Source: Chloroflexota bacterium (GTDB lineage: Bacteria > Chloroflexota > Limnocylindria > Limnocylindrales > CSP1-4). From it: a DNA stretch of 6,836 nt. The stretch lies in assembly GCA_021801545.1 (NCBI GenBank), contig JAJYXX010000020.1:1-6836 (forward strand), written 5' to 3'. The notes below the pieces were generated by a model. The model was not told the origin of the DNA. It saw only the letters and a program-made list of their open reading frames with translations, and did no database searches. Shown here in pieces: positions 1-5,931 of this stretch; position 1 is the stretch's first letter; each line of letters opens with the position of its first letter. Position numbers and translations under genes: made by a program.

Positions 1-939
1 CGGTCGCCTCGTCGAGGCCGGCCAGGGCGAGGGCGTGCTGGCCGAGCCCGACGAGCTCGCGCCAGGCGGTGACGTCGGTCGCCGTGTCCGTCGGGCCGCC
101 CGCGCCGGGGGCGTTCGCACCCGCGGCCGTCGTGCCCGCACCCGCGGCCGTCGTGCCCGCACCCGCGGCCGTGCCCCCCGCGGCCGTCGTGCCCGCCCCC
201 GCGGCCTGCCCCCCGCGGCCGTCGTGCCCGCCCCGGTCGAGGGCACGACGACCGGCATGTCGGCGGCGTACGGCGGGCTCAGCTGATCGGTGAGCGCCGG
301 GTCGCCGAGCTTCGCATCGGCGAGCAGCCGGAAGATCTCGTCGGCATAGTTGCCGCCGAGGTTGAACGCCTGGACCTTCTGCCAGGCGATCGAGTCGAGC
401 GGTGTCCAGGGTTCGGGCCCGTAGCCGCCCAGCCCGCCGGTGCCGGCCTTGAGGCCGGCCACGACGAACGGCAGGCCGAGGTTGGCGCGGTGGTCGGCGA
501 GGTACGCGTTGACCCCCTCGGCGTACGCTCCGAGCGCGTCCCGGGTCTCGGCCGGCAGGGCACCGAGGTCGCGCTCGGCGGCCGCCCGCCAGCCGAGCGT
601 CCGGATGAAGCGATCGGTCGCGAGCTCGCTCGGGCCGAACAGCTCGGCCAGCCGGCCCGACGAGATGTGGCGCCAGAACTCCATCTGCCAGAGACGATCC
701 TGGGCGTGGACGTACCCTTGGGCAAGGAAGAGATCGTGCGGGTCGTCGGCGTAGATCTGGGCGATCCCGGCCTGGTCGCGGATGACGCTCACCGGTGCGT
801 GGAGCCCGTCGATCCGGATCGTGCCGCTCGTTTGGGGCAGGGCCCGCCCGGTGATCACGGCCGACAGGCCGACGACCGCCACGAGGGCGATGACGACGGT
901 GATCGCCAGCAGAGCGAGGAGCCGACGAGCGATCCGCAT
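1..939 (-). CDS. Penicillin acylase family protein, membrane-anchored, 5' part only, with an internal frameshift
   Basis: Ntn-hydrolase of the penicillin amidase family, which hydrolyses amide bonds of acylated substrates (beta-lactams, acyl-homoserine lactones, lipopeptides). The ATG at 939 has a strong Shine-Dalgarno GGGAGGG six bases upstream. Residues 6-30 form a hydrophobic signal or anchor helix. The alpha-chain hallmarks follow: GIAQIYADDPHDLFLAQGY, HAQDRLWQMEFWR, SGRLAELFG and later PWTPLDSIAW. Frame 0 has no stop to the window edge, but after about residue 243 it becomes arginine/proline-rich junk. Family-like sequence (TDVTAWRELVGLGQHALALA) resumes in another frame at positions 118 to 2. 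The shift lies in the repeat at 123-235, where a 14-nt unit (201-214) replaces an expected 15-nt unit. The catalytic beta-chain serine would lie beyond the left edge. The substrate cannot be told. The gene follows the cyclodeaminase gene by 58 bp and is probably cotranscribed with it. It is either a sequencing error or a true pseudogene or phase-variable gene. Confidence 0.85.
   Translation of the reverse strand, partial: MRIARRLLALLAITVVIALVAVVGLSAVITGRALPQTSGTIRIDGLHAPVSVIRDQAGIAQIYADDPHDLFLAQGYVHAQDRLWQMEFWRHISSGRLAELFGPSELATDRFIRTLGWRAAAERDLGALPAETRDALGAYAEGVNAYLADHRANLGLPFVVAGLKAGTGGLGGYGPEPWTPLDSIAWQKVQAFNLGGNYADEIFRLLADAKLGDPALTDQLSPPYAADMPVVVPSTGAGTTAAGGRPRGRARRPRGARPRVRARRPRVRARRPRVRTPPARAARRTRRPTSPPGASSSGSASTPSPWPASTRRP
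123..235 (-). repeat. GC-rich coding minisatellite (GAGTTAA heptapeptide repeat) within the acylase gene
   Basis: Six tandem units each begin with gcggcc on the plus strand: 123-143 (21 nt), 144-164 (21), 165-179 (15), 180-200 (21), 201-214 (14) and 215-235 (21). The 21-nt units encode Gly-Ala-Gly-Thr-Thr-Ala-Ala on the minus strand, and the 15-nt unit encodes Gly-Gly-Thr-Ala-Ala. The 14-nt unit matches the 15-nt unit except for one missing G (gcggcctg versus gcggccgtg). All other units are multiples of three, so this single base sets the frameshift. The repeat forms a flexible insert in the acylase alpha chain. Confidence 0.9.
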
Positions 940-997
940 CAGGGTCCCTCCCTGTTCGATTCGACGTGCGCGCGACCGGCGGTCGGCGCGTGCGACC

Positions 998-2020
998 TCA
1001 GCGCGGCAGGACGAGCCCGAGCCCGGCCGCCGCGGCCGCCTCGAGGATCGCCCGGGCGAAGATGACGTCGGCCAGGCCGACCCCGAGGTGGGTGACGACG
1101 ACCCGGCCCGCCGGCCGCGGTGTCTCGGCCACGATCGCCTCGCCGAGCGTCATCGCCGGGTCCGGGTAATCCTCGAACAGGCCCGCCTCCCGGTTGGCCA
1201 GGAACTGCCCGCGCTCGTCGACGAGGAAGAGGGCGGCCTCGCGGGCGACCTCGGCGGCCGCGTACGTTGCGTAGTCGACGGGCACGATCAGTGCCTCCGG
1301 GGCGAGCCAGTCGTTCGCCATCACCTGGCGGACCGGGCCGAACGAGGCCGTCGTGACGACGACGTCGGCGGTCAGCGTCGCCGCGCGGGCGTCCGCCGCG
1401 ACCCGGACCACCCCGATCCCGGCCGTCCGGCGCGCCTCGTTGGCGAGGGCCTCGGCGCGGGTCGGGTCGCGATCGAAGAGCGCCAGCTCGCAGCCGGCCA
1501 GGACGTGGCCGATCACCGGCAGGTGGCTGCGACCCTGGACCCCGGCCCCGATCAGCGCGACGCGTGCGGCACGGCCGGCGACCCGGGGCGCGAACCGGCG
1601 GATCGCCACGCCGCTGACGGCGGCCGTCCGCTGGGCTGTGATCGGCGCGCCGTCGAGGATCGCGATCGGGACGCCGGTCCGCGGGTCGTTCAGGAGGACG
1701 AGGGCGTGGATCGCCGGCAGGCCGAGCGCCCCGTTCGTCGGGAAGCCGGTCACCCACTTCATGCCCAGTCCGTCGGCGCTGCCGTCGGGGTCGGGTCCGC
1801 GCAGGAAGGCCGGCATCGCGTGGCCAAACGAATCGGGCGGGCGCGGATGGACCCCGATCTTCGCCGGCAGCTCCGCGTCGGCGACGAGCGCGGTCATCGT
1901 CAGTTCCGCCAGCTCGAGTCGCGTCTCGAGCGGGGGCATCGCCGCCGCGAGGTCACCGGCGGCGAGGTAGCGGAGCTCGGGGTAGGGTGGGCTGTCGGGC
2001 GAGGAGATGGCAGAGGACAT
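998..2020 (-). CDS. Ornithine cyclodeaminase / mu-crystallin family protein
   Basis: NAD(P)-dependent enzyme of the OCD/mu-crystallin fold, 340 residues, the usual family length. Members include ornithine cyclodeaminase (ornithine to proline plus ammonia), alanine dehydrogenase and ketimine or pyrroline-2-carboxylate reductases; which reaction applies here cannot be decided. Visible motifs are MKWVTGFPTN (residues 87-96, substrate-binding Lys88), ILDGAPITAQRTAAVSG (121-137), the Rossmann loop ALIGAGVQGRSHL (155-167), FDRD ending the second nucleotide-binding strand (182-185), VPVDY with the likely catalytic Asp249, and HLGVGLADVIFARAI near the end. The ATG at 2020 is chosen because the preceding 37 in-frame codons look non-coding. 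It has no Shine-Dalgarno, but TAGACT lies ten bases upstream, suggesting a leaderless or near-leaderless mRNA. The gene is divergent from the ferritin/VIT gene and upstream of the acylase gene on the same strand. Confidence 0.92.
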   Translation of the reverse strand: MSSAISSPDSPPYPELRYLAAGDLAAAMPPLETRLELAELTMTALVADAELPAKIGVHPRPPDSFGHAMPAFLRGPDPDGSADGLGMKWVTGFPTNGALGLPAIHALVLLNDPRTGVPIAILDGAPITAQRTAAVSGVAIRRFAPRVAGRAARVALIGAGVQGRSHLPVIGHVLAGCELALFDRDPTRAEALANEARRTAGIGVVRVAADARAATLTADVVVTTASFGPVRQVMANDWLAPEALIVPVDYATYAAAEVAREAALFLVDERGQFLANREAGLFEDYPDPAMTLGEAIVAETPRPAGRVVVTHLGVGLADVIFARAILEAAAAAGLGLVLPR

Positions 2021-2036
2021 GGCACGAGTGAGTCTA
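2021..2036 (-). promoter_or_regulatory. Candidate -10 element for the cyclodeaminase gene
   Basis: On the minus strand TAGACT (2036 to 2031) is followed by ten bases and then ATG at 2020. Transcription would begin within a few bases of the start codon. No convincing -35 hexamer is seen. It shares TAnACTCA with the element before lgt. It is called by pattern only. Confidence 0.4.
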
Positions 2037-2103
2037 GTGCGCTCGCGTGGCCCGGGGGCGGGGATTCCGTCGGTGCCTCGCTGGCTCGGCTGCGCCACGG
2101 CGC

Positions 2104-2109
2104 TACGAT
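2104..2109 (+). promoter_or_regulatory. Possible -10 hexamer of the ferritin/VIT gene
   Basis: TACGAT stands out in GC-rich DNA 47 bases before the ATG at 2157. Initiation about seven bases downstream would give a leader of about 40 nt that carries the visible Shine-Dalgarno. There is no clear -35 element, so this is a weak call. No further operator was recognised in the 136-bp divergent spacer (2021-2156). Confidence 0.22.
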
Positions 2110-2156
2110 GGGGAGCGTCAGTCCGACCCACCCTGCACGTTCACCACGGAGAGACG

Positions 2157-3359
2157 ATGACCGGAGCCGACACGGCCCGCAGCCTCGAGAACCTGAAGCT
2201 CGAACGGGACGCGATCGCCCTCTACGAGGCCCTCGCCGCAATCGAGAAGGACGAGCGCCGGGCGAATGCGTTCCGGGCGATCGCGGGCGACGAGCGCCGC
2301 CATGCCGAGATCTGGGCTGGCAAGCTGCGCGAGCTGGGTGTTGAGGTCCCGCCCCCGAGCCCGCCCCGCCTCCGGGTGCGCCTGATCATCTTCCTCGCCC
2401 GACTGTTCGGGACCCACGCCGTCTCCGACCTCGTCCAGGCGCTCGAGGGTGAGGACGAGGCGATGTACCAGGAGCAAGCCTCGCCGGAGTTCGAGGCGAT
2501 CGCGGCCGACGAGCGCCAGCACGCCGAGATCTGGAAGCAGCTCGCCAGGTCCGGCGCCGGCGTCCCAGGCGGCGGCCGCCTGCCGCTGGCCGGGCTTGCC
2601 CCCGCCAGCGCGGCGGAGCTCCGGGCCGCCCACCCGAGCGTCGAGTCGCCCGAACTCGGCCAGCCCGAGCCCTGGCACCGGACCGGCCGGTCGGGGACGC
2701 TCCGAGCCGTGATCTTCGGCGTCTCGGACGGGCTCGTGTCGAACACCTCGCTCGTCATGGGGGTGGCCGGCGCCGCCGCCGGCGACCCGAGGTTCATCCT
2801 CCTGGCCGGGATCGCCGGCCTGCTCGCCGGTGCGTTCAGCATGGCGGCCGGGGAGTACATCTCGATGCAGAGCCAACGTGAGCTGTTCGAGCAGCAGATC
2901 GTGCTCGAGCGTGAGGAGCTGCTGGTGATGCCCGAGGAAGAGGAGGCCGAACTGGCCGCGGTCTACCGCGCCAAGGGCTTCACCCCCGACGAGGCGCGGG
3001 CGATCGCCCACCGGCTCTTCGCCGATCCGCAGGCCGCGCTCGACACGCTCGTCCGCGAGGAGCTCGGCCTGGACCCCGATGAGCTCGGCAACCCTTGGCG
3101 AGCCGCCCTCGGCTCGTTCCTCGCCTTCGGTGCCGGGGCCGTCGTGCCGGTCGTGCCGTTCGTGTTCGGCGGCGGAACGGCGGTCTTCGTGGCGAGCATC
3201 GGGCTGAGCCTGCTGGCGATGTTCGTCGTCGGTGTCGGGGTCAGCCTCCTGACCGGTCGCAGCGCGCTCTTCTCGGGCGTTCGCCAGGTGGCGATCGGGA
3301 TCGCCGCGGCCACGGTGACCTACGCCGTCGGGCGTGCGATCGGTGTCTCGGTCAGCTAG
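2157..3359 (+). CDS. Ferritin-like / VIT1 fusion membrane protein (MbfA-like iron or manganese exporter)
   Basis: A 400-residue fusion of an N-terminal rubrerythrin/erythrin-like di-iron domain (about 10-132) and a C-terminal VIT1/CCC1 transporter domain (about 176-400). Likely iron ligands are Glu16, E46-R-R-H49, the acidic cluster at 97-101 and E119-R-Q-H122. The VIT part shows FGVSDGLVSNTSLVMG (TM1, 187-202), a second helix to 231 ending in AGEYISMQSQ, an acidic cytoplasmic metal-binding helical region (241-305, with the EEEE run at 260-263), then three hydrophobic segments near 317-336, 340-363 and 377-397. Five membrane segments are usual for VIT1. Known MbfA proteins export iron and protect against peroxide. 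The protein is longer than typical MbfA because of a linker at 133-175. The ATG at 2157 is preferred to the longer frame because GGAGAG lies six bases upstream and family similarity begins there. Confidence 0.9.
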   Translation: MTGADTARSLENLKLERDAIALYEALAAIEKDERRANAFRAIAGDERRHAEIWAGKLRELGVEVPPPSPPRLRVRLIIFLARLFGTHAVSDLVQALEGEDEAMYQEQASPEFEAIAADERQHAEIWKQLARSGAGVPGGGRLPLAGLAPASAAELRAAHPSVESPELGQPEPWHRTGRSGTLRAVIFGVSDGLVSNTSLVMGVAGAAAGDPRFILLAGIAGLLAGAFSMAAGEYISMQSQRELFEQQIVLEREELLVMPEEEEAELAAVYRAKGFTPDEARAIAHRLFADPQAALDTLVREELGLDPDELGNPWRAALGSFLAFGAGAVVPVVPFVFGGGTAVFVASIGLSLLAMFVVGVGVSLLTGRSALFSGVRQVAIGIAAATVTYAVGRAIGVSVS

Positions 3360-3386
3360 GGCAGGCGCGGTGATCGTTCCCGGGTC

Positions 3387-3415
3387 GGAAACCGCCGCCG
3401 CCGCCGGGTCGTAAT
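3387..3415 (+). promoter_or_regulatory. Candidate ECF-type autoregulatory promoter of the sigma/anti-sigma/menG cluster
   Basis: A GGAAAC -35 element (3387-3392), a 17-base spacer and CGTAAT (3410-3415) match the general ECF promoter form (GAAAC, 16-17 bases, CGTA/CGTC). The -10 ends only two bases before ATG 3418, so initiation would fall about on the GTG at 3421 and the message would be leaderless. ECF sigma factors commonly drive their own operons, which fits the location. Identification is by eye. Confidence 0.55.
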
Positions 3416-3417
3416 CG

Positions 3418-4128
3418 ATGGTGGGCGGCCAGCTCGAGCTGCTCGATGACGCCGCGCTCGTCCGCGAGGTGGTGGCCGGATCGCACGATGCCCTGGCTGT
3501 CCTCTACGACCGGCACGCGAACGGCGTCTACGCGGCGGCCGCGCGCCTGACCGACGATCGACAGGTGGTCGAGGAAGTGGTCCAGGAGACATTTCTCGCG
3601 CTCTGGAACCGGGCCGAGCTGTTCGAACCGGCGTCCGGCTCGCTCGCTGCCTGGCTGTACACGATCGCCCGCAACCGGGCGGTCGATCGCCTCCGGGCGG
3701 CCGGCCGGCGACCGCGCCTCGTCAGCCTTGGCGTTGCCGGTCGCACGGAGGAGCCCGATGGGGTGGCCCTCGAGCGCCTGGCACTGACCGGCGAGGTGAT
3801 CGGCGGGGCGGACGTCGGGCCGGGTCCGGAGGCCGCTCTCGAGGGGATGGAGCTGCGGGCGACGATCCGCCAGGCCGTGGCCGCGATGCCCGAGCAGGAG
3901 CGGGCTGTCATCCTGCTCGCTTATCGCGACGGGCTGAGTCAGTCGGAGATCGCGGACCGGCTGGGCTGGCCGCTCGGCACGGTGAAGACACGGACGCGCC
4001 GCGGCCTGCTCCGGCTGCGCGAGCTGCTCGGCGGACTGGGGCCTGAGCCCCGGTCCGGCGCCTGGCCGGACGGTGGCGTGGTGCCGGCAGGCGAGCGCGC
4101 CGGGGAACCTGGAGCAAAGGGACGATGA
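3418..4128 (+). CDS. ECF-family RNA polymerase sigma factor (SigK-like, paired with an RskA-type anti-sigma)
   Basis: A 236-residue sigma-70 family ECF factor that directs RNA polymerase to its regulon when released from its anti-sigma. Region 2 spans about 24-94: DALAVLYDRHANGVY, LTDDRQVVEEVVQETFLALW and GSLAAWLYTIARNRAVDRLR. Region 4 spans about 146-203: MPEQERAVILLAYRDGLSQ, SEIADRLGWPLGTVKTRTRR and the recognition helix. The linker (95-145) is longer than in minimal ECF factors. The last 30 residues are Gly/Pro-rich and probably disordered. An in-frame TAA at 3412 rules out earlier starts, so translation begins at ATG 3418 or GTG 3421. Neither has a Shine-Dalgarno, and the ECF promoter abuts them. 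The anti-sigma gene follows 39 bases downstream. Confidence 0.93.
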   Translation: MVGGQLELLDDAALVREVVAGSHDALAVLYDRHANGVYAAAARLTDDRQVVEEVVQETFLALWNRAELFEPASGSLAAWLYTIARNRAVDRLRAAGRRPRLVSLGVAGRTEEPDGVALERLALTGEVIGGADVGPGPEAALEGMELRATIRQAVAAMPEQERAVILLAYRDGLSQSEIADRLGWPLGTVKTRTRRGLLRLRELLGGLGPEPRSGAWPDGGVVPAGERAGEPGAKGR

Positions 4129-4181
4129 TGACGCGACTGGTGGCGATGACGATGGGCCGAGGCTGCGATGGATCACGCTGA
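4125..4181 (+). CDS. Possible 18-codon small ORF bridging the sigma and anti-sigma genes
   Basis: ATGATG at 4125-4130 overlaps the sigma stop (4126-4128) and follows AAAGGG (4116-4121), the best Shine-Dalgarno in this cluster, six bases before the second ATG. The frame reads MMTRLVAMTMGRGCDGSR and stops at 4179-4181, fourteen bases inside the anti-sigma gene. It may serve only to carry ribosomes from the sigma gene to the anti-sigma start. There is no homology argument for a functional peptide, and it may be fortuitous. Confidence 0.22.
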   Translation: MMTRLVAMTMGRGCDGSR

Positions 4182-5055
4182 GGCGCGCGAGCTGCTCGAG
4201 CTGGCGGCGATCGAGCCGGACGGGTTCGACCGCCTCGTGGCCGGCGACACGCCCGAGGCGGCGGCGCTCGCCGGCCACCTTGCGGGCTGCGCAGCGTGTG
4301 CCGAGGAGCTCGAGCGGCTGCGACGCGCCGCGGTGCTCATCCGGGCGTCGCTTGGCGAGGAGGCCGTGGCGATGGCCCCGGCCGACCTCCGCGCCCGGAC
4401 GCTCTCGTACGTCAGCGAGCTCGGCCGCGAGCGAGGACGTGAGGCTGCCGCAGCCGCGCCCTCGGCCTTGGAGCGTGCCGGCGGCGGTGTCGGCTCCGCT
4501 GCCAGCATCGTCGATGTCGCCCCGGCTCCCGTCCCGGCCGCGGTCGCCGCGCGCCGCCGCGCCCGGTCGGTCCGCTGGTGGGTGTCGCTCGCGGCCGCCC
4601 TCGTTATCGGGGCCGGGATCGGCGGGTTCGCCGTCGGGGCGACGGAACGGGCCACGATCGAGGACCAGCAGGCGACCGTCTCGGCGCTTGCGCGCGTCAA
4701 CAGCTGGACGCTTCGCGTGGCGCAACGGCCCGATGCGACGACGGTGACGCTCACCAGCCCGACCGGCGGCCCGGCCTCCGGAACGCTCGTCTTTGCGCCG
4801 ACAACCGGGGAACTCGTGGTCGTCATGAACGGCGTGGCGCCGCCGCCGGCCGGCAGGGAGTACCGTTGCTGGGTGGAGACGAACGGGACGCGCCGCAGTG
4901 TCGGGAAGATGTTCTTCGGGGGTGATCTCGGGTACTGGGCCGGACGGGTCGACGGGCTCGCCGACCTGGCACCGGGGGCCGTGTTCGGCGTGAGCCTCGT
5001 CGATCCGGCTGACTCGTCACTCGGCGGCGAGCCGATCCTGCGGGGGTCGCTGTGA
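4168..5055 (+). CDS. Transmembrane anti-sigma factor, zinc-finger N-terminus with RskA-like extracellular domain
   Basis: A 295-residue single-pass membrane anti-sigma factor that would hold the upstream ECF sigma factor at the membrane until an envelope signal triggers release. The N-terminal cytoplasmic domain has the ZAS motif H37-x3-C41-x2-C44 (HLAGCAACAEEL). A long Ala/Pro-rich linker runs from about 88 to 128. A basic stretch ARRRARSVRWW precedes the membrane helix at about 137-158. The C-terminal part (160-295) matches the anti-sigma-K (RskA) type: VNSWTLRVAQRPDATTVTL, PTGGPASGTLVFAP, LVVVMNGVAPPPAGREYRCW and FGVSLVDPADS. RskA-type proteins are typically controlled by regulated proteolysis. 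GAGG five bases before ATG 4168 supports the start. The last four bases overlap the menG start (GTGA), indicating translational coupling. Confidence 0.92.
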   Translation: MDHAEARELLELAAIEPDGFDRLVAGDTPEAAALAGHLAGCAACAEELERLRRAAVLIRASLGEEAVAMAPADLRARTLSYVSELGRERGREAAAAAPSALERAGGGVGSAASIVDVAPAPVPAAVAARRRARSVRWWVSLAAALVIGAGIGGFAVGATERATIEDQQATVSALARVNSWTLRVAQRPDATTVTLTSPTGGPASGTLVFAPTTGELVVVMNGVAPPPAGREYRCWVETNGTRRSVGKMFFGGDLGYWAGRVDGLADLAPGAVFGVSLVDPADSSLGGEPILRGSL

Positions 5056-5897
5056 TCGGGCTGCTCCGCCGGGTGCCGCTGCCGCGCCTGTCGCAGCTGC
5101 CGGCGTGCCTGCTGCCGCCGCACCTGTCGCTGCCGCGCCCGGGCGGCTCCCGCCAGAAGCCGCCAGCCGGCGATCCACCGGAGGTGCGCCCGGGCAACCT
5201 CGTCCCCGAGTCGCACGTCGCGGCGATGTTCGACGACATCGCCCCGGTCTACGACCGTCTGAACACGATTATGACCCTCGGCCTCGACGGTCGCTGGCGG
5301 CGGGCGGCCGTGGCCGCAACGGCGGTGATGAGCGGTTCGTCCGCAATCGACCTCGCCGGCGGCACCGGCAAGCTGGCGGCTGCCCTGGCTGAGCAGGTCG
5401 GGCCGTTCGGGCGGGTCGTGGGCGTCGATCTCGCTCCGGCGATGGTCGACCTCGCCCGCGCCCGCTACCGTGACCTCGTCCAGCTCGAGTTCCGGGTCGG
5501 GAACGCGCTCCAGCTGCCGTTCGCCAACGGCGAGTTCGACGCGGCGACGATCGCCTTCGGGCTGCGCAACCTCGCCGACTTCGAGGCGGGCTTCCGGGAG
5601 ATGGCCCGTGTCGTCCGGTCGGGCGGCTGGGTCGTCTGTCTCGAGTTGTCGGTGCCCCGGCCGCGCTGGTGGGGCCGCACGTACCACGCGCTGTTCCGGC
5701 GCGTCGCCCCGGTCGTCGGCGGGCTCTTCGGCCGGCGCGGTGCCTACGAATACCTGCCGGCCTCGCTCGAGGGATTCCCGCGTCCCGAGCACCTGGCGCT
5801 GACGATGCGCCGGGCCGGGCTCGTCGACGTCTCCTACCGGCGCCTGGCGCTCGGGGCCGTCGCCCTCCACCGCGGTCGGGTCGCACCCTCCGCCTGA
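5052..5897 (+). CDS. menG: Demethylmenaquinone (ubiquinone/menaquinone) C-methyltransferase
   Basis: SAM-dependent methyltransferase of the UbiE/MenG family, which methylates demethylmenaquinone in the last step of menaquinone synthesis. Conserved blocks: MFDDIAPVYDRLNTIMTLGL (59-78) with the following D-x-RW, SAM motif I AIDLAGGTGKL (98-108), VVGVDLAPAMVDLAR (122-136), PFANGEFDAATIAFGLRNL (156-174), the second family signature RVVRSGGWVVCLELSVPRPR (186-205), and YEYLPASLEGFPRPE (232-246). The GTG at 5052 overlaps the anti-sigma stop and has GGGGG five bases upstream. This start gives about 50 residues before the family core, rich in Pro and Leu, which the family usually lacks. A later start such as GTG 5184 is possible. 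Family assignment is firm. Menaquinone rather than ubiquinone is inferred from the presumed lineage. Confidence 0.93.
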   Translation: MIGLLRRVPLPRLSQLPACLLPPHLSLPRPGGSRQKPPAGDPPEVRPGNLVPESHVAAMFDDIAPVYDRLNTIMTLGLDGRWRRAAVAATAVMSGSSAIDLAGGTGKLAAALAEQVGPFGRVVGVDLAPAMVDLARARYRDLVQLEFRVGNALQLPFANGEFDAATIAFGLRNLADFEAGFREMARVVRSGGWVVCLELSVPRPRWWGRTYHALFRRVAPVVGGLFGRRGAYEYLPASLEGFPRPEHLALTMRRAGLVDVSYRRLALGAVALHRGRVAPSA

Positions 5898-5931
5898 GGC
5901 CGTCGCGTCCGAGGCAGCCGGACCGCCTCAG
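5894..5931. terminator. Compound hairpin between convergent genes, possible bidirectional terminator
   Basis: CTGAGGC (5894-5900) pairs with GCCTCAG (5925-5931), and inside it GTCCG (5907-5911) pairs with CGGAC (5919-5923). The outer stem contains the stop codons of both convergent genes. There is no T-tract on either side, so intrinsic termination is uncertain. Confidence 0.3.

Noticed and set aside
35..293. Plus-strand frames of 83 and 74 codons over the minisatellite
   Set aside because: They are Arg/Ala/Pro repeats produced by the repeat; the minus strand carries the acylase on both sides.
961..994. GC-rich hairpin (gacc-ggc-ggtc) after the cyclodeaminase gene as a terminator
   Set aside because: The perfect stem is only four base pairs with no T-tract, and the acylase gene follows closely with a good ribosome site, favouring cotranscription.
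782..2344. Plus-strand open frame of 520 codons across the cyclodeaminase gene
   Set aside because: It is the mirror of a well-supported minus-strand enzyme and spans an intergenic region and another gene start; its composition is Arg/Asp/Gly-rich.
3352..4725. Minus-strand open frame of 457 codons opposite the sigma factor
   Set aside because: The opposite strand carries unmistakable ECF regions 2 and 4; the antisense translation is low-complexity.
4173..5870. Long minus-strand open frame of 565 codons opposite the anti-sigma and menG genes
   Set aside because: It is antisense to two genes with clear family motifs, and its translation is Arg/Pro/Ser-rich without any domain. Open antisense frames are expected at this GC content.
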